The notes beneath the pieces were generated by a model. That model did no database searches, was not told where the DNA came from, and saw only the letters and a program-made list of their open reading frames with translations. Made by a program: the position numbers and the translations under genes. Positions 36,064-44,320 of a stretch of 64,000 nt of DNA are shown here, one piece after another (the first letter of the stretch is position 1; every line of letters begins with the position of its first letter). The stretch is from the NCBI GenBank assembly GCA_046331665.1, contig JAXLQK010000036.1:1-64000 (forward strand), given 5' to 3'. Origin of the DNA: CAWBAT01 sp046331665. Lineage in GTDB: Bacteria > Acidobacteriota > Terriglobia > Versatilivoradales > Versatilivoraceae.

Positions 36064-37359
36064 ATGCCGATGTTCCATTGGCGTTTAGGGATCGTTGGAT
36101 TCATAGCCTTAAGCTCAGCTGGTGGGGTGGGCTGTCATCAACCGGCGAAGTCCTCGATGCAAGAAGCAGTCTCGGCGTATCGATTCGAGCAGGAGCCGAG
36201 ACCGGTCTTGAAAACTTCGGGGTCTACTCCAACCCGCGATCCAAAGCTGCGGCTTGATGCCTCCGGTGCCGTGTATCTTCAGGCCGTGACTGGCGATCAT
36301 CACCAGTCACAGGTCGGAGTTTCAGTCTCGCATGACGGGGGGGATTCTTTTGCGCCGCTCATTCTATTAAGCGGCAAGGAGGCATCGGTGAGTTCTCACG
36401 GTGAGAACAGCCCAAGCTTCGTTCACAGTGGCTGGCCTTATCTCTACTCCCTTTGGGAACGGAGCACCGGGCAGGGCGGAACGGTGATTGAGTTTGCCAG
36501 GTTCAATATGGCGACTCATCAGCTGGAAGGCCCTGTTTCTGTGGTGGACAAAAAATCACCTTCTGCCAATCTCTTCCCTTTTATGGATTCAAAATCTTTT
36601 GGTGGAATCTATGCCGTCTGGCTGGATGGGCGCAACCCTCAGTCCATGCCGCCCGGGACCTTTGAAATTTACCTGGCAAGGTCACTGAACCAGGGAACCC
36701 GGTTTGAAAAAAATGTCCGTGTCTCGGCCGCCGGCTGTCCTTGTTGCCGGCCCGTACTGGCGTTCGGGAAGAATAGCGAGATCTATGTCTTGTTTCGCAC
36801 GGTGCTCGAGGGAGATATTCGCGACATTGCCATCAGTGTCTCATCGGATGGCGGACGGAGTTTTTCATTGCCATCGAGAATCTCGCTAGACAACTGGAAA
36901 ATTGATGGTTGTCCCCACTCAGGCCCCTCGGCGGCCGTCAGCGGCGATCGGCTCTATGTGGCATGGTATACCGAAGGCCTTCGCGGCAAACCCGGGATTT
37001 GGCTGGCTTGGTCGGATGATGGGGCCAAATCATTTTCGAAGCCTGTCAATATTTCCGGAGAAATTCTGGATGCGAACCATCCTTCGCTTACCGTTTCGTC
37101 GAACGGAAAGGTATTGATAGTCTTCCAGGGACGAGATCCTCAGAAAAAAGATGGGTGGGATCAAGCTCAGGTCTATCTCGCGGAAATTGATCCCGCTGAA
37201 AAGCCAAGCGTGCCAATAGCTGTTCCCGGCAGAAAAAAGTCAGTGTCTTATCCCACAGTGGCTTCAGGAACTAACGGGAAGGTATTCGTTGCCTGGACTG
37301 AAAAAACTGAAGAAGGGCCGCAAGTGTTTCTTTCACGCGGCAGGCGCAATCCCATTTGA
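36064..37359 (+). CDS. BNR/sialidase-fold lipoprotein with CPCC motif
   Basis: This 431-residue exported protein starts at ATG 36064 behind CGGAGGAGACG. The N-terminus has a lipobox-like ending (SSAGGVGCHQ), so lipid anchoring is probable. At least four Asp-box (BNR) loops are visible: SHDGGDSF, SSDGGRSF, SDDGAKSF and related. These indicate a six-bladed sialidase-type propeller. No arginine triad for true sialidase activity is evident. Two Cys motifs stand out, AAGCPCCRP (near residue 225) and IDGCPHSGP (near residue 282), possible metal or heme ligands. It follows the FecA-like receptor by about 100 bp and probably acts with it at the cell surface. The name 'sialidase' should not be read as a function. 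Confidence 0.75.
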   Translation: MPMFHWRLGIVGFIALSSAGGVGCHQPAKSSMQEAVSAYRFEQEPRPVLKTSGSTPTRDPKLRLDASGAVYLQAVTGDHHQSQVGVSVSHDGGDSFAPLILLSGKEASVSSHGENSPSFVHSGWPYLYSLWERSTGQGGTVIEFARFNMATHQLEGPVSVVDKKSPSANLFPFMDSKSFGGIYAVWLDGRNPQSMPPGTFEIYLARSLNQGTRFEKNVRVSAAGCPCCRPVLAFGKNSEIYVLFRTVLEGDIRDIAISVSSDGGRSFSLPSRISLDNWKIDGCPHSGPSAAVSGDRLYVAWYTEGLRGKPGIWLAWSDDGAKSFSKPVNISGEILDANHPSLTVSSNGKVLIVFQGRDPQKKDGWDQAQVYLAEIDPAEKPSVPIAVPGRKKSVSYPTVASGTNGKVFVAWTEKTEEGPQVFLSRGRRNPI

Positions 37360-37672
37360 CGTTGTACACCCACTGTGATTGCTTCAGTGGCCGTCACTTA
37401 CCCAGCCAATAAAAGGGTTGGAATCCTGCCTCGATCGTTTGTCCAAGCCCTGGGCTGAGAGGCAAAAAGTTGACATGGCGAATGATGTTTTTTGGACCAG
37501 AAGGCTATTCGTACTGGAAGTACATTTTTGAAATAAATAGTACAATATTTGATCATAAAAGCGTCCCGACAAAAGACCTTCTTCGATTGGGAAGTCAACT
37601 CTAAGTATAAAGAAAATAAGGAAGTTATGAAATAATTTGGGGCCGTCTTTGACAGCGATCCAGAAATTGTTT
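37360..37672. other. Intergenic region before flgM
   Basis: This gap of more than 300 bp starts with a small dyad, CCACTG at 37370-37375 and CAGTGG at 37385-37390, just after the BNR gene. It could be a weak terminator but has no U tract. The rest is A/T-rich with no convincing gene; the short minus-strand frames here have no family character. Confidence 0.4.
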
Positions 37673-37699
37673 TAAGCTATTCGGCAAGGATGCCGATCT
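37673..37699 (+). promoter_or_regulatory. sigma28 (FliA)-type promoter for flgM
   Basis: TAAGCTAT at 37673-37680, an 11-base spacer and GCCGATCT at 37692-37699 match the flagellar sigma28 pattern TAAAGTTT-N11-GCCGATAA, with the GCCGAT core intact. The box ends 30 bp before the flgM ATG. Confidence 0.65.
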
Positions 37700-37729
37700 A
37701 AAATGCGAGGCCCTGGATAGGGAGCAGTG

Positions 37730-38029
37730 ATGGCCAAGATGGGGAGAAAAAATGGAGGGAAGGTGGGCACTATCTCAGAGACGACTTTGCCCTTAAATCG
37801 AAGTCGGAATGGGAAAAGAAATTTTCTCTCAAAAAAACTAGAAGGCCTCTCTACGAGCAAACAGCGCGAATTCATCCGCATTCGGCAATTATTAGAAAAC
37901 GTGCCTGAGCTTCGGATGGACAAAATCGTTAAATTGGCAAAAGCAATCGACAACGGAACGTATCAAGTCAAAAGTGAGAAGATCGCTGAAGCCATTTTTG
38001 AAAAACATTACCACGATTCTTCAGACTGA
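37730..38029 (+). CDS. flgM: Anti-sigma28 factor FlgM
   Basis: FlgM binds and holds sigma28 inactive until the flagellar hook is complete and FlgM is exported. The 99-residue protein has a basic, probably disordered N-terminus (about residues 1-50). The conserved sigma-binding C-terminus follows: ELRMDKIVKLAKAIDNGTY then VKSEKIAEAIFEKH, the family's 'R.EKV..LK..I..G.Y.VDSEKIA.A' pattern. ATG 37730 is preferred over GTG 37727, with GGGAG upstream. No other flagellar genes are nearby, so it is a stand-alone locus. The sigma28-like promoter implies the usual feedback control. Confidence 0.85.
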   Translation: MAKMGRKNGGKVGTISETTLPLNRSRNGKRNFLSKKLEGLSTSKQREFIRIRQLLENVPELRMDKIVKLAKAIDNGTYQVKSEKIAEAIFEKHYHDSSD

Positions 38030-38271
38030 ATTCAGGTACCTTCACTCCCTGTTTTTGCAAATCTTCCTGGACAATTTAGGCTTGTTGCGTCAAACAATGA
38101 TTTGCCAAGCGTAATATTCCTTTCCCGGAGATGATTTGTTGCGGCTTGGAATTCGAGCGTCCACGCAATCCGTGTTCCTCTAACGCCCCGTTTTTATATT
38201 GCAATAATGGGATTCATCCAGAATTTTTGGGAATGGTTCTGCTTCAAGGAATTCAGAGGAGGTTGAAGAAT
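38030..38271. other. Intergenic region, nothing recognised
   Basis: The 242 bp between flgM and the lyase gene contain no convincing promoter, RNA or gene. The last bases carry AGAGGAGG, the ribosome site of the lyase gene. Confidence 0.4.
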
Positions 38272-40676
38272 ATGCAAGCGGCTGGAATTCCTGGGCTGGG
38301 GTCACGCAGCACCAGGTACACGCGGTCTGCATCTTTTCTTCTGTTATTCCTATTTCCCCTGCCGCACCAGCGAGGCATCGACATCCCCATCACGATTCGT
38401 GAAACCGCCGGTGTCCCGCGCCACCAATGGCTGATTACGACCCGGAGCCCCGCTGCCCGAGGCGGGTGCGATCGCTGGATAAGCTTCAGATTTTGGACAC
38501 GCATGGAAGATTTTGTACCGGCTCAGTTGGTGTTGCCTGACGCTGGTGATCTGACAGGAGCATCCGTTGGGTTCATTGTGAGTTTGCAGTGTCTGTTGAG
38601 GCGTTGGGCACGGCGACTTTCTACTTGCGCGAACTCGTCTCCCTCCCCGAATTCCCATCCCCTATTGGAATCATGCCCAGAGGGAGAGACTTCGAGGTGA
38701 TTACCGGTCCCCTGCGCATGGTCTTGCTGGGAAACTCCAATCAGCTTCTCGATCAGGTCTGGGTTGATGAAGGGTGGGGCTACAATTTTAGTGAAGCCAA
38801 TAAGATCCTGGACAGTGGCAATTTTCGACTCTCCGTAACGTGTAACGGACATACCTATCCAACGAGTGATTGGAAGAAAACGAGGGTAACGGTTGAGGCG
38901 GTTAGTGCTCTTCGAGCAGTCATTAGAGTTGAGGGGAGTTTCAATCTGGGTGATCAAAACGAAAGAGCGTTTAACTATGTTGCCAGAATTACCCTGTATG
39001 GCGGGAAAACTTATTTCAAGATGGACCTTACGGTTATTGACGAATCGCGGAATCCCGAAAAGAATTCTTTGCCTTTCGAAGATCTCAGTTTGGAACTGAA
39101 ATTGAATCTCGATCCGTCCCAACAAAAATTTGCTTTTGGCGGAGGAGCGAATGACATTCGCGGTGACTTTCTCAAAGTCCCAATGGCAACTCTCTCTCAA
39201 TTAACTCCCCGTGAGTACAAGGTCACGGGAGCTGTTGAATATGCGGGGGCCGTGGAGGAAGGTCAAGGTTACAAACCTGGCTGGGTTGACCTCTCGGATG
39301 ATGGGTATGGTCTTTCGGTGGGTGTCCGTTGGTTCCCTCGTCTCTTCCCGAAAGGATTTGAAGTCCGCAATGACGGGACACTGGCCATCAGACTCGCTCC
39401 GTTCCAAGTCTCCGGCGTGAAAATTTCCAAGAGATTTTGCCGCACCCATGAACTTCTTTTCCACTTCCATGGTCAGCGGGATCTTGCCTCCGGGCAAGTG
39501 AGGAACAATTTGACCGGATTTCAAAGTTCACTCTATGGTACCGTCCCGGCTGCGTTGTACTTGAATGACTCCGTCGGGCCACTTGTCACAGAGCTGAAGC
39601 CCAAGCTCGATCCCGATTCTGCACAACTCAAAGTAATCCCCCTTTACGACGCATGGCAGAATAAGAATCGGGAGGTAACTTCCACAGCAATGCGCGAACG
39701 TGATCAGCGCGAAGCTTCAGCCGTTTTTTGCTTTGGCGATTCGCTGCATTTTGTAAATGACGAGGTTGTTCAATCCCCTCCAGGCCAGTGGCTGCAGGCG
39801 GTGGGAGATTTTCCTCATGCGCTTTACCTTCAATTCCAACGCACCGGAGAATTGAAATCGCTGGAATTAGCTGAAGAATCGCTCTCCTACACTATGGACT
39901 TCACAGTCGCTCGTCCCATAGAGAACAACCCAATGAATCCGAACGGGGGCAGGGGATTTTTGCGTTTTTACCAAATTGAAGGTTTGCTGGACTCTTATCT
40001 AATCACGGGCAATGCCCGTTGCCTGGCAGTCGCCAGAAAATCGTTGCAGGATTTATTAGGTGAAGATGATCATCGTCTCGTCCAAAGTCCGGCGAGATTG
40101 GGAAATGCTCTCCTTTGCCTGGCACGCGGATTTGAGGTCTTGGGAGACCGGCAATTCTTAGATCGTTCGATGCACCTCTTGAATGCATTCGTGGAGGAGA
40201 AGCAGGGCAGGACATCCCTGGCCAGTCCGAACCCTTCGGGATTGAACGCGGAGAGCAGACAAAATCCAGAAGAGGAAAATGAGAGAGCGAAAGCTTGGCA
40301 ATATGGAATTTTGTGGGACGGATATCAGCAAGCGGGCCGTGCCAGCGGGGAAAAAGTCTATTTTGACCGGATTCGCGAGGAAGCGATTGAACTGTTTGAG
40401 CGAGAACAGGACTGGGATAACGGAAGAAGGATCCTCAAGGGATATCCGCCATTGACCTTGCTTCTAGCCCTCGGAATTGCCAGTTTGGAACAGAGCAAGC
40501 CCGAAGTGGCAATTCCCGGACTGGCATTCGAATGTTTTCGTCATTTCGAAGAGGCGAGTTTTGTCATTCAGGATCCGGGGACCTATGGCCTACTCTTCAG
40601 TGGCATGGAGAAGTATGTGGGACTGCTTGAGCTCCAGCAAGCAGTCCGGAAAAAGGCTGATTCCAAAGTTCCTTAA
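38272..40676 (+). pseudogene. PcRGLX/YetA-like polysaccharide lyase, frameshifted N-terminus
   Basis: ATG 38272 lies 10 bases after AGGAGG and opens a signal-like segment (SASFLLLFLFPLPHQRG), then the N-terminal RIFT-barrel motif IPITIRETAGVPRHQWLITT. The frame breaks three times in about 100 bp: a missing base near 38464, an extra T in the run at 38511-38514 and a missing G near 38553. Correcting them gives AARGAVRSLDKLQILDTHG, VPAQLVLPDAGDLDRSIRW and VSVEALGTATFYLREL, joined to the intact 695-codon remainder ending at 40676. The net length then divides by three. The protein resembles exo-rhamnogalacturonan lyase-type (PcRGLX/YetA) proteins, with an alpha/alpha barrel in the C-terminal half. 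With the GH78 enzyme it points to pectin side-chain or rhamnogalacturonan use. Assembly error and pseudogene are both possible. Confidence 0.72.
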
Positions 40677-40700
40677 GGTCGGCTCGAGGCGGAGGTCTCG

Positions 40701-40729
40701 TTGACACAGTAGAATGGATATGCTAAAAA
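40701..40729 (+). promoter_or_regulatory. Promoter upstream of tRNA-Leu
   Basis: A consensus TTGACA at 40701-40706, 17 bases, then TAAAAA at 40724-40729. It lies about 130 bp before the tRNA and is the only strong promoter seen ahead of the tRNA-tig-clpP-clpX block. Confidence 0.55.
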
Positions 40730-40862
40730 CCCAATGTTTGTCGAATTCAGGCAAGAGTCTGCGGTCTCTTGGTAGGCGTTTTAGCCACGGGGATTTGTGG
40801 CCAGGCACCGGTTGTGGACGGATGCCTTTCAAATTTCTGCTCTTGTCCTGAGCCGATTCCAG

Positions 40863-40947
40863 GCGAAAGTGGCGGAATTGGCAGACGCGCTGGACTTAGG
40901 ATCCAGTCCCGCAAGGGGTAGGGGTTCAACTCCCCTCTTTCGCACCA
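40863..40947 (+). tRNA. tRNA-Leu (anticodon UAG)
   Basis: An 85-nt class II tRNA with CCA encoded. The acceptor arms GCGAAAG and CTTTCGC pair over seven bases, followed by ACCA. The D arm contains GGCGGAATTGGCAGACGC. The anticodon stem CTGGA/TCCAG encloses the loop CTTAGGA, giving anticodon TAG (reads CUN leucine codons). A long variable arm (CCCGCAAGGGG) and the T arm GGGGTTCAACTCCCC complete the leucine-type structure. It sits directly upstream of tig. Confidence 0.97.
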
Positions 40948-41030
40948 AGTTTCTTTCAATTCCATAAGCTCACCTGGTTTTTCCATATCCTTGAGATGCT
41001 GTTCAATCTCGTCAAACTGAGGACACAAAA

Positions 41031-42332
41031 TTGAAGATTGAGGTAAAGAACGAGTCTTCCTGCAAAAAGGAACTACGTATTGAAGAAGAAGCGGAAAGCT
41101 TGAAACAGGAATATGACGCCGTTTCTCAGAAGTATCAGAGACAGGCAAGCGTTCCAGGGTTTCGTCGAGGGAAGACTCCGCTGGCAGTCGTCTTGCAGCG
41201 GTACAAGAAGGAAATTCAAGAGGACTTTTTGGATGCTGCGGTTCGACGGTGCTTGACGGAAGCACTTCAAACGGAGAAACTCGACCCTCTCGAGCCTCCT
41301 CATATCCATGATCTTCATTATCAGCAAGGCGAATCCTTGAAGTTCACGGCTGCCTTCGAAGTCATGCCGAAGATCGAGGTGGCGCAGTATAAGGGACTGG
41401 AGATCGAGAAGACCACCGCTGAAGTGAAGGATGAAGAAGTCGAAAGCACCTTGAAAAATTATCAGGAACGAATGGCTCAGTATGTGCCGGTCACCGATCG
41501 CTCGGTTCAAAATGGAGACTTTGCTGTCATCTCTTATACTGGGCGGTTCCAAGATCCAGCTCGTGCTTCCCTTCATGAGGACGAATCATATTGCGAGGTA
41601 GGAGCCAGTGGCACGCTCCCGGAGTTTACAGAAAACCTCATGGGTGCTTCAGTTGGGGAGACCAAGTCTATTCGAGTGAAATATCCAGATGATTTTCCAA
41701 ATAAGCAGCTGGCGGCACAGGAAGTTGATTATTCCATTGAAGTGAAAGGGATAAAGATCAAGCAGGTGCCAGAATTGAGCGATGAGTTTGCCAAAGACGC
41801 CGGTGAATTTAAGAGCCTGGAGGAGATGCGAGAGAAGGTGAAGGCTGAAATCCTCCAGCACAAGGAAGAAGCGGCGCGGCTAGATATGCAGGAGAAGGTG
41901 CTTGATCTGATTATCTCGCGGAATTCCTTCGAAGTTCCGGAATCTCTTGTGAAGCGACAGCTCGAGAATCGCCTTAACGATTATGTGAGAAGTTTATTGA
42001 GACGCGGGGTTCATCCCCAGGCAATGAACATCGATTGGAATGATCTTAGAGAGCAACAAAAAGAACAGGCCCTTCGCGACGTAAAAGCGGCGTTGGTCAT
42101 CGAGCACGTGGCGGGTTTGGAAAATATTGCAATCTCCGATGAGGAAGTAGACGAAGATATTGCCGTACACGCGCGGAATGCCCGCCAATCGGTAGATGCC
42201 GTCAAATCACGCTTGACAAAGGAAGGGGCCATCGATAGAATCAAGGACAGAATTCGAAATCGAAAGACACTAGACCTATTGCTGAATTCAACCATTATCA
42301 AAGACCCGCAAGGAAGTATTGTCCAACCTTAA
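41031..42332 (+). CDS. tig: Trigger factor
   Basis: Trigger factor is the ribosome-bound chaperone with peptidyl-prolyl isomerase activity. The TTG start at 41031 (after TGAGGACACAAAA) gives 433 residues. The N-terminal ribosome-binding domain has the signature VPGFRRGKTP (about residues 42-51). The FKBP-like domain lies at about 160-245 (GDFAVISYTGRFQD, EFTENLMGASVGE). The long helical C-terminal chaperone domain follows (about 260-425). Order and length are normal. tig-clpP-clpX-lon is a common conserved gene string. Confidence 0.95.
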   Translation: MKIEVKNESSCKKELRIEEEAESLKQEYDAVSQKYQRQASVPGFRRGKTPLAVVLQRYKKEIQEDFLDAAVRRCLTEALQTEKLDPLEPPHIHDLHYQQGESLKFTAAFEVMPKIEVAQYKGLEIEKTTAEVKDEEVESTLKNYQERMAQYVPVTDRSVQNGDFAVISYTGRFQDPARASLHEDESYCEVGASGTLPEFTENLMGASVGETKSIRVKYPDDFPNKQLAAQEVDYSIEVKGIKIKQVPELSDEFAKDAGEFKSLEEMREKVKAEILQHKEEAARLDMQEKVLDLIISRNSFEVPESLVKRQLENRLNDYVRSLLRRGVHPQAMNIDWNDLREQQKEQALRDVKAALVIEHVAGLENIAISDEEVDEDIAVHARNARQSVDAVKSRLTKEGAIDRIKDRIRNRKTLDLLLNSTIIKDPQGSIVQP

Positions 42333-42374
42333 GAATCCGTTGCTCATTCGTCACCTTTTGAAGGAAAACATCGC

Positions 42375-42959
42375 ATGCTAGTACCAATGGTAGTCGAACA
42401 GACCAGCCGGGGAGAGCGCGCCTACGACATCTACTCCCGGCTTCTGAAAGACAGTATCATCTTCTTGGGGACACCCGTTGATGACAATGTAGCCAACTTG
42501 GTGACAGCACAGCTTCTGTTTCTGGAAGCCGAAGACCCCGAGAAAGATATCTCGCTTTATATCAACAGTCCGGGGGGGTCAATTACGGCCGGATTGGCCA
42601 TTTATGACACCATCCAGTTTATCCGTCCCGATGTCACCACGATCTGTATTGGTCAGGCTGCCAGTATGGGAGCCCTGCTGCTTTCCGCCGGGACCAAAGG
42701 GAAGCGCTTCGCTCTCCCCAATTCACGCATCTTGATCCATCAGCCTTCGATGGGCAATTTGTCGGGTCAGGCCACTGACATTGACATCCATGCCAAAGAG
42801 ATTCTCCGCCTCCGGTCTATCTGTAATGAGGTGTTACAGAAACACACCGGGCAGCTCTTGGAAAAGATCGAGCGAGACGTCGAGCGGGATTACATCATGA
42901 CGGCGCAAGAAGCCAAGGAATATGGGATTGTGGATCAGGTGATTACACACCACGAATGA
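42375..42959 (+). CDS. clpP: ATP-dependent Clp protease proteolytic subunit ClpP
   Basis: ClpP forms the double-heptamer peptidase chamber used by ClpX or ClpA. The 194-residue protein begins MLVPMVVEQTSRGERAYDIY, a family-typical short propeptide and mature start. The catalytic Ser is in GQAASMGALLL (about Ser98), the His in ILIHQPSMG (about His123) and the Asp in the ERDYIMTAQEAKEYGI region. The start follows GAAGGA. clpX lies about 100 bp downstream on the same strand. Confidence 0.97.
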   Translation: MLVPMVVEQTSRGERAYDIYSRLLKDSIIFLGTPVDDNVANLVTAQLLFLEAEDPEKDISLYINSPGGSITAGLAIYDTIQFIRPDVTTICIGQAASMGALLLSAGTKGKRFALPNSRILIHQPSMGNLSGQATDIDIHAKEILRLRSICNEVLQKHTGQLLEKIERDVERDYIMTAQEAKEYGIVDQVITHHE

Positions 42960-43061
42960 TCATTTCGACGCAGATTTCCCTCTTGAACGACCTAGACAAT
43001 GCCGAAAAAACGTATATGCTGATAGAGATGAGTGCAGGCATATCTCTGGGAGGCTATTGGA

Positions 43062-44297
43062 TTGAAAAGAAATACGAACGATGAGACTCTCCGGTGCTCT
43101 TTCTGTAATAAGAGCCAAAATGAGGTTCGCAAGCTGATTGCGGGACCCACGGTCTTTATCTGCGATGAGTGCGTACGTGTTTGCAATGATATCATCGATG
43201 ATGAGCAAGTCATTGAATCCGACTTAAAAAGCCATCCGCTGCCTAAGCCTCATGAAGTCAAGGCTTACCTAGATGAATATGTGATCGGCCAGGAAAAAAC
43301 CAAGAAGAAGCTGGCGGTCGCTGTCTACAACCACTACAAAAGGATTGAGCTTTCCAAGCGCCGCAGCGATGTGGAGCTCAATAAGAGCAATATCCTGCTG
43401 ATCGGTCCGACGGGAACTGGAAAAACCCTGCTAGCTCAGACGCTTGCCAAGCGACTGAGTGTCCCGTTTGCCATTGTTGACGCTACGACCTTGACCGAGG
43501 CGGGATACGTCGGCGAGGATGTTGAAAATATCATCCTTAAATTGCTGCAGAATGCCAACGGCGACATCGAGCGCTGTCAAAATGGAATCATTTACATCGA
43601 TGAGGTCGATAAGATCTGCCGTAAGGACGAAAACCCCTCCATTACTCGGGATGTGTCGGGGGAGGGTGTGCAGCAGGCGCTGCTCAAGATTTTGGAGGGA
43701 ACCATCGCCAACGTACCCCCGCAGGGAGGACGGAAGCATCCCCACCAGGAATTTACACAAATCGACACGACCAACATACTTTTTATCTGCGGTGGGGCTT
43801 TTGTCGGGTTGGAAAAGGTTGTCGAGCGACGCCTGGGTAAGAAAACGGTAGGCTTTCGTGGCGAGGTGAAGAATCTTCGTGAGCGAAGGAATCTCGCGCT
43901 GTTAGAGCGGGTGGAGCCCATGGACTTGATCAAGTATGGGCTCATACCAGAGTTTGTGGGACGGTTGCCTGTGGTCGGGACTCTGGGGGATTTGGACAAG
44001 GCGGCGTTGGTTGAGATTCTCACCAAGCCGAAGAATGCCATTGTCAAGCAATACCAGAAACTCTTCGAATACGAAGGCGTGAAATTGCGCTTTGACGAGA
44101 CAGCTTTGGAAGCCATTGCTGAGATGGCTCAACAGCGCAAAGTCGGGGCCAGAGGGCTTCGCGTCATTATCGAAGAGCTCATGCTCGATTTGATGTATCT
44201 GCTCCCAGCCCAGCGAAAGATCAAGGAATTTGTCGTCACCAAGGAGATGGTGCTTTCGAATCGTATTGATCTGTCATTGCTCGAAAAGGCGGGTTAG
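43062..44297 (+). CDS. clpX: Clp protease ATPase subunit ClpX
   Basis: ClpX is the AAA+ unfoldase that feeds ClpP. The start is set at TTG 43062 because GGGAGG lies eight bases upstream and the protein then starts MKRNTNDETLRCSFC; a GTG at 43032 is in frame. The N-terminal zinc domain has CSFC and CDEC pairs. The AAA+ core has Walker A GPTGTGKT, the pore loop AGYVGED, Walker B IIYIDEVDK and sensor 2 in RKVGARGLR. The length of 411 residues is typical. The C-terminal loop containing KKTVGFRG holds the IGF-like ClpP-docking tripeptide as VGF. Confidence 0.96.
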   Translation: MKRNTNDETLRCSFCNKSQNEVRKLIAGPTVFICDECVRVCNDIIDDEQVIESDLKSHPLPKPHEVKAYLDEYVIGQEKTKKKLAVAVYNHYKRIELSKRRSDVELNKSNILLIGPTGTGKTLLAQTLAKRLSVPFAIVDATTLTEAGYVGEDVENIILKLLQNANGDIERCQNGIIYIDEVDKICRKDENPSITRDVSGEGVQQALLKILEGTIANVPPQGGRKHPHQEFTQIDTTNILFICGGAFVGLEKVVERRLGKKTVGFRGEVKNLRERRNLALLERVEPMDLIKYGLIPEFVGRLPVVGTLGDLDKAALVEILTKPKNAIVKQYQKLFEYEGVKLRFDETALEAIAEMAQQRKVGARGLRVIIEELMLDLMYLLPAQRKIKEFVVTKEMVLSNRIDLSLLEKAG

Positions 44298-44320
44298 TCT
44301 CCCGGCGTCCAAGGCCACCT

